Positions 7,688 to 16,800 of a stretch of 26,662 nt of DNA are shown here, one piece after another. The stretch spans positions 1-26,662 of the forward strand of contig CAZSMK010000023.1 of the NCBI GenBank assembly GCA_964608095.1. The letters run 5' to 3'. How positions within the stretch are numbered: the first letter of the stretch is position 1; each line of letters starts with the position of its first letter. The DNA is from CAZSMK01 sp964608095. GTDB lineage: Bacteria; Sumerlaeota; Sumerlaeia; MWCT01; JAGHBZ01. Made by a program: the position numbers and the translations under genes. The notes below the pieces were generated by a model. That model saw only the letters and a program-made list of their open reading frames with translations, searched no databases and was not told the DNA's origin.

Positions 7688-7987
7688 TCTGGATCAGAGT
7701 ACAATATCACATTAAAGCGCGAAGAAGGCTACCTTGTTTGTCCTGCAGCCGGAGCTCACCGTAAAGACATGGAAATCGGGAGTGAACTCTGCTTTCATCG
7801 GGGACATAAAGCACACAATGGACTGCAAGGAATTCTCCGCCCGTCGGTTTTTTTCGGATACTCTCGCCTGCTTTTTCCGGGCATTACCTCATAGCCTTTC
7901 AGGTGAAAAACTCGCGTACGTTCAAGTGCCGCCATAAAGTGGGAAAAATATGCATCGCGGAAAAAGTAGAGGATTATGCTCCAGTAT
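7688..7987. other. 300-base region between convergent ftsB-like and tldE-like genes
   Basis: No recognised gene, RNA or terminator. Several frames are open on both strands. The ftsB frame stays open for 68 codons after its stop (to the TAG at 7892-7894). A plus-strand ATG frame runs 7734-7937, and a minus-strand frame begins near 7935 and contains several Cys close to its end. None has a good ribosome-binding site or a motif I recognise, so none is annotated as a gene. Confidence 0.4.
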
Positions 7988-9331
7988 CTATGCCGTCTTG
8001 CCCGTAAAGTTAAACTTCTCAATGCACAGAGCCGGAACAAATATGGCGCCGAGCACCCCCTCGCATAAACGAGATTCCTTTGCAAGCGCCTTCACGTTCA
8101 TCAAGGAATCAAGGATGCTTTGAGTAAAACGCAGGTCAGTTATGGGATTGGTAATTTTCCCGTTCTCTATCAAGAAGGTGCCGTCGCGGGTCATGCCCGT
8201 GAGCACGGTCGAAACCGGTTCTACGACGTTGGTATAATGAAACCGCGTAACATAAATCCCGCGTTCTACGTCATTCATAATAGAGCTCAGCGATCTTCTG
8301 CCGGGTTTCATGACCATGTTGAGAGGCATGGGCCCGACAGTGTTGGGCGCTGGTAACGCATGACCGGTGTTTTTCGCACCGCGTTTCATGCCCGCTGTTC
8401 GTGAGTCATACACCACGTTGCGCGCAATTCCTTTATCTACAAGCACAACCTTTTCCTTTTTTACGCCTTCGTAGTCGAAGGGTAAACGAAGGGTGTTTTT
8501 ATGAGCGCCGTCATCAACAATGTTGACCTGTTCATGTGCGATTTTCTTGCCTCGTTTTTTTGCCATGAACGAGCGCCCTTCGAGGAACGCCAGTGCGCCG
8601 AAACCCAGATACCCTAAATAACTTATCAACGTGGCGACGGCATAAGGTTCCAATATCACGGTGTAGGCGCCCGGTTGCACTGTCTTTTTTTTGCGTGCGG
8701 TAAGGAGCTTCGGTTTTATCTCCTCCACAATCTCCTCGGCATTGATATCGGTTGTGGCATTGCCGGTTCGAAACGTGAAGGCGGTAAGATTCTCGCGTTG
8801 AACGACCATATTGAGTTCCGCCGCACTGCTTATGCAGTAGGACCTGATCCCTTCCGAGTTTACAACGGCAAGTTCAGTCACGGAAGTCGAGAACGCGCCA
8901 TTTGCCTCGGCTTTCATTTTTTCAATCGGCATAACCACTGAGGCGACCATATCGGCGCGATGTAGCGGTGAAATCCGGGCGGTCTCCTCGTCAAGCGCTC
9001 TGGTATCTATCAGGGAATTTTTCCCACGCGGAAACGAGGAAAAGTCTTTGTCTCTCTTCTGAAATCGCGTTATGTCCAGCGCCATATTTACGGCTGTCTT
9101 CAGTCCCTCTTTGTCTAAACGATCGGTAGTTGCGCTTCCAAGCCTCCCCTCTCGCGCAACCCTGATTTTTATCTCGTGGGTGGTTCGTACCATATTCTGG
9201 TGGATATAATTTTTCATAAATCGTGTAAGCCCTATACTTGAGCGGACAAAGACGAGTTCGGTCTGATCCGCGTCTGAATAATGGAGGATTCGTTCAAGGG
9301 AGTCGAAGACCTGTTGCGGCGAAATATTCAT
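7988..9331 (-). CDS. PmbA/TldE-like protein (TldD/TldE protease family, inactive-type subunit)
   Basis: Member of the TldD/PmbA family, whose best-known pair (TldD with TldE) forms a heteromeric metalloprotease that processes unfolded peptides such as microcin B17 precursor. The protein is 447 residues. The N-terminal half has the typical R-x-G-x-x-G-S-A-T-T-D segment (EGRLGSATTD) and the C-terminus the family ending PITDLRFTQSILDSL, as in TldE. Where TldD carries the zinc motif HExxxH, this sequence reads YLGFGALAFLEGRSF with no His pair, so it looks like the non-metal subunit. No TldD partner is in the window. The frame allows an ATG at 9340, but AAGGA sits 8 bases before the ATG at 9331, which is preferred. 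It diverges from the helicase gene. Confidence 0.85.
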   Translation of the reverse strand: MNISPQQVFDSLERILHYSDADQTELVFVRSSIGLTRFMKNYIHQNMVRTTHEIKIRVAREGRLGSATTDRLDKEGLKTAVNMALDITRFQKRDKDFSSFPRGKNSLIDTRALDEETARISPLHRADMVASVVMPIEKMKAEANGAFSTSVTELAVVNSEGIRSYCISSAAELNMVVQRENLTAFTFRTGNATTDINAEEIVEEIKPKLLTARKKKTVQPGAYTVILEPYAVATLISYLGYLGFGALAFLEGRSFMAKKRGKKIAHEQVNIVDDGAHKNTLRLPFDYEGVKKEKVVLVDKGIARNVVYDSRTAGMKRGAKNTGHALPAPNTVGPMPLNMVMKPGRRSLSSIMNDVERGIYVTRFHYTNVVEPVSTVLTGMTRDGTFLIENGKITNPITDLRFTQSILDSLMNVKALAKESRLCEGVLGAIFVPALCIEKFNFTGKTA

Positions 9332-9355
9332 TTTTTTCATCCTTACTAATCAAAT

Positions 9356-9383
9356 TTGACATTTTCCGCACTTATTGTATAGA
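9356..9383 (+). promoter_or_regulatory. Strong sigma-70-type promoter candidate for helicase-kinase genes
   Basis: TTGACA (9356-9361, perfect) and TATAGA (9378-9383, within TATAGAAT) with a 16-base spacer, in the 92-base divergent spacer between the tldE-like gene and the helicase. Predicted start of transcription near 9390, leaving a ~34-base leader. Confidence 0.55.
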
Positions 9384-9423
9384 ATGCAGTATATTGTTCA
9401 ACTTCGGATAATCAAGATAATAA

Positions 9424-12159
9424 ATGGCACTGAGCGTAGAACAGCTTATCGGGTATAAGATTCCTGAGGAGATAATCGCCAGTTGGCGGCGGCGTAATGT
9501 GCACACACTCCTTCCTCTTCAGGCCGCCGCATTAACAGAAACTAATTACCTGAAAGGCGCCAACCTGGTGGTATTCGCCCCCACGTCCTCCGGCAAGACG
9601 TTCATAGCGGAAAGCGCGAGCGCACGGGTATTGACGGAGCAGCGTGAGGTGGTTTACCTCGTGCCGACGAGGGCGCTTGCCGAAGAAAAGGTCAAGGAGT
9701 TGAGACATCTTTTTGAGCCTCTTGGCTTTCGGGTTCTCGTAGCCACAAGTGAACGCCCCGAGACCGATCCCTTTGTCCAGCAGGGTAAGTTTGACCTGTT
9801 GGTTGCAGTGTATGAGAAAATGCGCGCCTATCTGGTTTCACATCCCGAGATGCTTTCCCGAATCGGCCTCATCGTTGCGGATGAACTGCACATGCTTGGG
9901 GACCCTTCGCGAGGGGATGTACTCGATATCGTGCTCAGCAAAATAAGGAGCGCGCCCTATAAGGTGCAAATTATCGGGTTGTCAGCCACACTTGCCGATG
10001 CGGCGTCCCTGGCGTCATGGCTGGATGCCGAACTTTTGAACTTTCCCAGGCGTCCCGTCGAGTTGCGGGAAGGTGTCTTTAATCTCGAAGACGGAATATT
10101 CTATTATCGATTGTTCAATTCACGGAGCGAAGGCAACGAGAAGCTGGCTGAACCACCCGGGTTTCCAGAAGGCGTCGAGCCGGAAGAGATATATCGTCAG
10201 GGTCTGCTACACCTTGTGCGGTATCTTGTTATGGAGCGCAAAGAACAGGTACTGGTATTCGTGCCGACCAGAGGTATGAGTCGGTCTCTGGCGCTTGAGC
10301 TCAGCCGCGATATCTCATTGCCTGCTGTCGATAGTCTGATTGAGCAGTTGAACATGTACGAAGAATCGTACAGCCGCAACGTACTCACCGAAACGTTAAC
10401 CGCCGGTGTGGCGTTTCACAATGCAGATCTTACACGAGACCTGCGCGGTCTTATCGAGGAGGCCTATGACAGCGGTATGATAAGGGTATTGTTTTCCACA
10501 ACCACCCTCGGTCAGGGGGTGAACCTTACCGGAAGAAATGTTATAAACGTGCACCAGATGGTAGCCACGGAAGAATGGAGTGGTGAGTACACGTTTGTAC
10601 CCTTAACGCGTCAGCGGTTTTGCAATCAGGGTGGGAGAAGCGCACGATTCGCCCGTTCTAAAGAGTTCGGCAGGTCGATTCTTATTGCGATCAACCGTGC
10701 TGAGGCGGAACGGTTATTCGATTTTTATTTATGTGGTGATCTGGAAGGGACCGCGCCTCCTCTCGAAAACAAGAAACTCGAGAAGTACGTGGTAGACCTT
10801 GTCGCCACCGGTCCTTTTAATTCGAGAAAAAAGGTTATGGATTTTTTCTTTGAGACGTTCTCAGGTACACGCCATTGGCAGAGCGAGGCTCACAAAAAGA
10901 AGATCGCATCCCGGCTCAGCAGCGCCATAGAATATTGTTTGAATAAAGGTCTGATCACAGAAGATGAGACGGGCGCGCTCTCCTGCACCGGGGTAGGTGA
11001 GGTGATGGCTCTAAAGGGAATTCAACCTCTTACTGTCCTTCGGTTCTGCGAAAGGGTTGATGAATGGAGGGCACAGCGTCGAGTTCCCCATGACCTTGAG
11101 CTGCTCCTTGCCGTGTCGTTTACACCGGATGCCGCCGAGTTCCCTCTTTCCCTCAACCGGCAGGAACGAAACCTCAATCCTTATCTGTCTGAAATAAATA
11201 AACGGTTGGCGAGTGGAAACATTCCGCTTGATTCAATGAAGCGATTTCTGACATCGAAGAAAGGCATCAACAGCGGCGAGCTGCGTTCGCTAAAAAGGAC
11301 GATTCTGCTTGCGGATTGGGTAATCACCGATATTCCGACAATTGAAATCGAGCATAAATATCATACCCTTGCGGGTACAATCAGGCGACTTGGACTCCAC
11401 TATAACTGGTTGATGCAATCGCTCGCGGATATTGCCGGGACAATAGGCGGGGAGCGGGAGTTGATGATGCGTATTCATATTCTTGCCGAGAAGCTGGTGT
11501 ACGGGACAGATGAAAAGGGACTGGGAATTGCCCGGCTCCGGGTGGACGGTATTTCACGAACATATATAGCGCGACTGGTACGAGAAGGATTCGATTCCGC
11601 AGAAGCAATCGCGTCTGTTGAGGATTGTTCTCTTTTGTCGCCATATCTCCCTCCCCATTTGGCGCAAGAACTTGTTTATGCCGCAAAGGCATTCCTCGAG
11701 ATGAAACGACCGGTTAAACCCGTCAAAAAGCAAAAGACGGTCCCCGTTACAAAGTCACCTAAACCGGAAGGCGAACAAGGAGCGGCTCCGCCGGTGGTGA
11801 AACCGGCTCCTGGAAAGGAAAAAAGTGTCTCCTTGCCACGTCTCGTTATTGATACAGATGAACCTGGTATTATCACCATGGATGGCGAGCGAATCACTCT
11901 TACGCCTTTGCCATATCGTCTCTTGTTACTGCTTGCCGAGAGAGGCAAACGGGGAGCCACGTATCGTGAAATAGATGAAATCCTATGGCCCGATGCGAAG
12001 GTTGAGCAGCAACAGATAAGCGCTCACAAATCAACCCTTATAAAAGCCTTCGCGAAAGTGCTCGGGACACGGAAAGCAAAAAAACTAATTGAAACTCGCA
12101 GTGGTTTTGGGCTTATATTACTATTAGATTCTTGTGAAATAGAAATCAAGAAATCTTAA
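9424..12159 (+). CDS. Ski2/Hel308-like superfamily 2 helicase with C-terminal OmpR-type winged helix
   Basis: Large ATP-dependent helicase, 911 residues. RecA-like domain 1 has motif I APTSSGKT (52-59), motif Ia PTRALAEEK (81-89), motif II DELH (153-156) and motif III GLSAT (185-189). Domain 2 has VLVFVPTRG (276-284), motif V TTTLGQGVNLTGR (359-371) and a variant motif VI QGGRSAR (402-408, usually GRAGR). A winged-helix/ratchet region follows, then a helix-hairpin-helix-like segment (LGIARLRVDGISRTYIARLV, 700-719) as in Hel308/Ski2 proteins. After a Pro/Lys-rich linker (about 762-804), residues 808-902 form an OmpR/PhoB-like DNA-binding winged helix: LTPLPYRLLLLLAE, then the recognition-helix region QISAHKSTL and the wing IETRSGFGLIL. 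Likely acts on DNA, possibly targeted by the winged helix. The kinase gene follows after 25 bases, probably co-transcribed. The exact role is unknown. Confidence 0.88.
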   Translation: MALSVEQLIGYKIPEEIIASWRRRNVHTLLPLQAAALTETNYLKGANLVVFAPTSSGKTFIAESASARVLTEQREVVYLVPTRALAEEKVKELRHLFEPLGFRVLVATSERPETDPFVQQGKFDLLVAVYEKMRAYLVSHPEMLSRIGLIVADELHMLGDPSRGDVLDIVLSKIRSAPYKVQIIGLSATLADAASLASWLDAELLNFPRRPVELREGVFNLEDGIFYYRLFNSRSEGNEKLAEPPGFPEGVEPEEIYRQGLLHLVRYLVMERKEQVLVFVPTRGMSRSLALELSRDISLPAVDSLIEQLNMYEESYSRNVLTETLTAGVAFHNADLTRDLRGLIEEAYDSGMIRVLFSTTTLGQGVNLTGRNVINVHQMVATEEWSGEYTFVPLTRQRFCNQGGRSARFARSKEFGRSILIAINRAEAERLFDFYLCGDLEGTAPPLENKKLEKYVVDLVATGPFNSRKKVMDFFFETFSGTRHWQSEAHKKKIASRLSSAIEYCLNKGLITEDETGALSCTGVGEVMALKGIQPLTVLRFCERVDEWRAQRRVPHDLELLLAVSFTPDAAEFPLSLNRQERNLNPYLSEINKRLASGNIPLDSMKRFLTSKKGINSGELRSLKRTILLADWVITDIPTIEIEHKYHTLAGTIRRLGLHYNWLMQSLADIAGTIGGERELMMRIHILAEKLVYGTDEKGLGIARLRVDGISRTYIARLVREGFDSAEAIASVEDCSLLSPYLPPHLAQELVYAAKAFLEMKRPVKPVKKQKTVPVTKSPKPEGEQGAAPPVVKPAPGKEKSVSLPRLVIDTDEPGIITMDGERITLTPLPYRLLLLLAERGKRGATYREIDEILWPDAKVEQQQISAHKSTLIKAFAKVLGTRKAKKLIETRSGFGLILLLDSCEIEIKKS

Positions 12160-12184
12160 CCTGAGCAGCCGCATTGGATAAGAT

Positions 12185-13753
12185 ATGTCAGTAATAGAAT
12201 ACACTGCGGGTGACAAAATAGGCGATTACATCGTTCAGAGCCAACTCGGCAAAGGCGGTATGTCGGTTGTATATAAAGGGCATGATGAAGAGGCCGACAT
12301 TGACGTTGCCATCAAAGTACTCCATCCAAATCTTTTGACCGACACGGATGCCATCCAGCGTTTTGAACGCGAGATGGAAGCGGTTTCCAGGATTAAACAC
12401 CGAAATATCGCTCAGGTATTTTCATGCAGCAGGACAGAAGAGAATGTCCCGTTCCTTGTCATGGAATACATCGATGGGCACAATTTCGCGCAACTCATAC
12501 AAAGCAAAGCCGATTTCTCACTCACTGAAATCACCGGATTTATGATTCAAGCCGTGGAAGGATTCCGCGCTGCGTTTGATCAGAAGATCATTCATCGCGA
12601 TATTAAACCGCAGAATCTGATGTTGAATTATCAGGACGTGGTAAAAATCCTGGATTTCGGTATGGCAAAAGTAATCGGCGCAGACGGGCATAAGAGCGTT
12701 GAAGGAACCATCATCGGTACACCTTATTACATGAGTCCGGAAATGGCGGCGGGACGCCCCATTGATCATCGCGGTGATATTTATTCATTGGGCGCTTCAT
12801 TTTATCATATACTTGCGCGGCGTACCCTCTTCGATGGCGATACTCCCCTTGGAATTATGCTTAAACAATCAACTGCTCAACCTCAGCCCTTGTATATCCA
12901 TAATCCGCGTGTCACCCAGGGACTCTGGGAAATTATTGAACGAATGCTCCAAAAGGATCCGAATGATCGGTATCAGAACTATGACGAACTGCTCAGCGAT
13001 CTGAGGCAGGAGCAGCTGGCTATAAAGAATAAGGAGAAGAGGGAGACCGAGTATTCACGTCAATCTGAGATGGCATTTCCCATCCAGACGTCTGCTTTTG
13101 AGTCAGCCCCTCGCACCTTACATCAGGATGCGCCCGGCGTTATACCTTCCACATCGTCGGGCTCCCCACTTATCGAGGAAGATCGACGTAAACGCGCAAT
13201 GCAGGTTGACGTTGATAAGATACATAGGAGCAATGTGGGCATGGTCATCCTTATTCTTTCCTTTATTGTGGTGATAGGTGGGATTGGTCTGCTGATTCGG
13301 AGCTTTTATGGACAGGGATTGTCTGCGTCGGACGGGGGGTCAGGAAATATCATGGGGAAGATTATGAGCGGGTTTAATCCCGCCAACTGGTTTGCTAAAA
13401 AAGACGTTGAAGAAGGGGATGATTACGACCGCGGTGTAATAACATATGACCGTATGAAGGCGCTTCAACAGGCTATCATATTATATGAATCTGAGAAGAA
13501 CATCGCCATTGAGAACCTCGGCGACATTACAGAGAATAGATTTACCACCTCAGAGAGTTTACGCGACGGCTGGGGAAACGAAATAGTATATATAGCGAGT
13601 CAGCGGACGTTGATTGCTCCCGGAAAAGATGGAATAGAAGATACCGAGGATGATTTCGTTCTTGGCAGCGAAGGGCGCTTTATTAACCTCCCGCCCGAAT
13701 TCGTCCGCGAGACTCTCGAAAGGGAAAGCCGCACTTCCGTAGTTAACCCTTGA
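12185..13753 (+). CDS. Hanks-type Ser/Thr protein kinase with TM segment and GspG-like pseudopilin domain
   Basis: Membrane-bound Ser/Thr kinase of 522 residues. Residues about 14-275 are a complete kinase domain: G-loop LGKGGMSVVYKG (21-32), AIKVL with Lys44, HRDIKPQN (137-144), DFGMA (157-161), activation loop GTPYYMSPEMA (178-188) and the conserved DIYSLG (198-203). A Ser/Thr-rich linker leads to one transmembrane helix (about 351-373). The exported part (about 412-495) matches the C-terminal half of major pseudopilin GspG: a helix MKALQQAIILYESEKN, then DGWGNEIVYI (461-470) and GKDGIEDTEDDFVL (480-493), corresponding to the D-P-W-G-N and G-P-D-G-x-x-G-T-E-D-D calcium-site region. All key kinase residues are present. 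It follows the helicase by 25 bases; a weak GGAT is the only ribosome-binding site. The domain may sense calcium or contact an envelope machine; this is inference. Confidence 0.9.
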   Translation: MSVIEYTAGDKIGDYIVQSQLGKGGMSVVYKGHDEEADIDVAIKVLHPNLLTDTDAIQRFEREMEAVSRIKHRNIAQVFSCSRTEENVPFLVMEYIDGHNFAQLIQSKADFSLTEITGFMIQAVEGFRAAFDQKIIHRDIKPQNLMLNYQDVVKILDFGMAKVIGADGHKSVEGTIIGTPYYMSPEMAAGRPIDHRGDIYSLGASFYHILARRTLFDGDTPLGIMLKQSTAQPQPLYIHNPRVTQGLWEIIERMLQKDPNDRYQNYDELLSDLRQEQLAIKNKEKRETEYSRQSEMAFPIQTSAFESAPRTLHQDAPGVIPSTSSGSPLIEEDRRKRAMQVDVDKIHRSNVGMVILILSFIVVIGGIGLLIRSFYGQGLSASDGGSGNIMGKIMSGFNPANWFAKKDVEEGDDYDRGVITYDRMKALQQAIILYESEKNIAIENLGDITENRFTTSESLRDGWGNEIVYIASQRTLIAPGKDGIEDTEDDFVLGSEGRFINLPPEFVRETLERESRTSVVNP

Positions 13754-13831
13754 GAAGGAAAATGCTTGACTCTTTCTATCAATATACAAATAAATATTCT
13801 TACGTTTCAACCATAAAAAAAGGGGAATAAA

Positions 13832-16800
13832 ATGAATAAGTTCTTTTTAGCCGTTTTTATAGTATGTGTGTTTCTTGTCCCTGTATTGACCCAGGCACAG
13901 GCACCGGAGTTTGTTTTTTTCTACGTGTCACCAAATGGTGATGACAACAACGAAGGGACGACACAATCGGAGGCGCTCCGTCACATACAAGCCGCGATTG
14001 ATAAAGCCATTGCATTAACTCCAATCGGATTTGATTGCCATATCTTTGTAAAGCCGGGATTCTATGCCGAAAATATTGCACTCGACCAGAGAAGGCATCT
14101 CTACGGCGGTGTCGACTTTCCGGAGAATGAAATTGACCCCGAGTCTACGGACCCTCAAGAATGTTTTGATCCGGTAGGGGAAGAATACGTCATTGCTGAG
14201 GGGGAAATATTCAGACCGAATCCTCTTAAAGAATGGGGCGGGACATCTACAATTTTTGGCGACTCTTCAGCCCCCGTCATCCGGATGCGCGCTCAAGCCG
14301 ATGACCTTGCGGATGGAATATCCAACTTTATAACCAATTTTGAAATCGCCGGCGGCAACACCGGCGTCCTTTGCGACGATATTTTTTCACCATTCCTAAG
14401 GTTATCTACTATCACCCTCTGCACCGGCATAGGGTTAGATGCAACCTATTCTTCACCCATTGTCGATAGATGCACTATAACTGAATGCTTGGGGCATGGC
14501 GTCTATATTCAAGACGATCCCATGGCATTGCCTATGCCGTTTCCAGCCAACCCTTCTTTTATCTCCTGTGATATAAGCGAGAACGGCGGTTCGGGGATAT
14601 ATGCCTTGTCTACCACGTGGCAAGGAATTCTCATGGATAGCAATGTATCAAAAAACACCTTTTATGGAGTCTACATGTCCGGTTCCAAACCTTCTATCAC
14701 GGGTTGCGATATGAACGAAAACGGCTATGATGGATTGCGTGTCGAGAATGATGGTGATCCCATCGTTACCTCATGTCTCATAAACCTCAACAATGGTAAT
14801 GGAGTCGTAATCGGCACTGATTGCGCCGCCACCATTGAAGGAAATCAGATCGACCAGAATACGAGCTCCGGAATGTTTCTAAACTATTGTACCGGTCCCG
14901 AGATAAATTTCAACAGTATCAGTTATAATGAATCGTACGGGATAAAAACAGCAGGCGATGCAACCGCAGTCTGCAACTCGAATGTCCTCTGGTACAATAA
15001 AAAAGTCGGGATACAAATAAACCGATTTTCCTCTTTGACATTACGGAATAATGACGTCTTGTACAATAACGGAGCCGGAGTAGAAGTGAGCCATGAAGCC
15101 AACCTCGTACTGGAAACATTGAACGTCATTGGTGGGAATGAAGGAGAAGGTGTGCTCCTTATGGATCAGGCTGTCGCTGCATTCCGCGATCGTAACATCA
15201 TTTTCAGCAACGCCTTCAACGGAATAAAAGCGATTGACGATGCTCAAGCCTGGATCGAACAGGGTCTTATTTATAGCAATGGTAAGAATGGCGTATTGTG
15301 TTCCAACGATGCAAAGCTGACACTCGAGAACAACGTCCTGTGCCATAACAATTTAAGCGGTGTGTTTATCGAAACACCCGGTGGCATCTGGCTTCGCAAC
15401 AATATACTCGCCCATAACGGACAATATGGACTGACGGAAAGTTCCAACAATAGCGATCCGTCACAGGTCTGGAATAATTGTTTTTATGATAATTTCGAAG
15501 GTAATTATCTGGACGAAAAAATTTATGTGTATGAAACCGCGTCCGACATAAATACGAAAGTCCAGAACGCTGCTGATAATATTGTGGATGACCCGAAGTT
15601 TGTAAAATGGGGCAACTTCAGCATGACCAATCCCATCTATGTCGATTCCGCGTATGACGGCGCTACACCCGACGGCTCTATTGATCATCCATTCCGTTTT
15701 ATACTCGAGGCTCTTGTTCAACATAATTATCATCTCACAGGCGGTTCTCCCTGTATAGGAGCAGGGATCGGTGGAAAGGATATAGGCGCATATCCCGACG
15801 GTGAGGATCCGTACCCCTCGGAAGGCTCCCAACGTGTCAAAATCATAGTCATCCCCAATCCTCTCCCGTATGAAGAGGTTAATCTGATTATTCCTGACGG
15901 TGTGACACTCGAAGGCAACGAAACAAAAATCAGGGGCGCCGAGGGCTCCAACATCTTCTATCTACTCGGCTCGGCGGTGGTGCGGGGTTTCGTCATGACT
16001 GAGGGCGATATCGCCGTCGTGTGCAACGCCAACAGCCTCGGTGCCGTAGATGACTGTAGCATCTCAAACACGTATTTTGCTGGTGTCTTTCTGTATCGTT
16101 CTTACGCCACTGTTCAAAACTCGACCATCAGTATGAACGAGAGATATGGCATTCGATGTTATGGAGGCGATCCCATCATTGCGGGAAACACAATAAAACA
16201 AAATATAATGGAGGGCATTTTCTGCGAGTACAATTCACATCCTTTTATCCTTGCCAATGAAGTGAGCATGAACGAAGCCTGCGGAATAAAACTTGCCAAT
16301 CAGTGTTCACCCGTAATTGATAATAACACAATCCGTGGCAATTCAGATTCTGGGATCTTGATGGATAACAAGTGTCACCCGCTTATACGCTCGAATTTGA
16401 TCGAGTTGCAAATCTACGACGGAATTTCAATCAGTCTCAATTCTTCTCCACAAGTAATCAAGAACACGATAAAGGGTAACCTCGGTATGGGTGTGTACGT
16501 CCGCGATAATTCCCATCCTACTATCCAAAAGAATAATATTTACGACAACGCATGGGATGGCATTATGTGCGAATATGGTTGTGTGGTCTCCATAGCGAAC
16601 AACATGATATGGAACAACAGCGATGACGCCATCAGCCTTCTTTTTGAGTCGAATGGTTTCGTGTATAACAACACTCTTCTTGATAGTTTTAACAACGGTA
16701 TTTTCATACGAAGCGCCTCGCCCTATCTTAAGAACAACCTCATAAAGGGTAACTTCATAGGGATTTACGAATACGATAATTTAAGCGACCCTGCCGTCTT

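Noticed and set aside
7795..7935. Minus-strand small Cys-containing frame (ending PLCALCPR)
   Set aside because: The Met near 7935 has no ribosome-binding site, and the sequence has no recognisable family.
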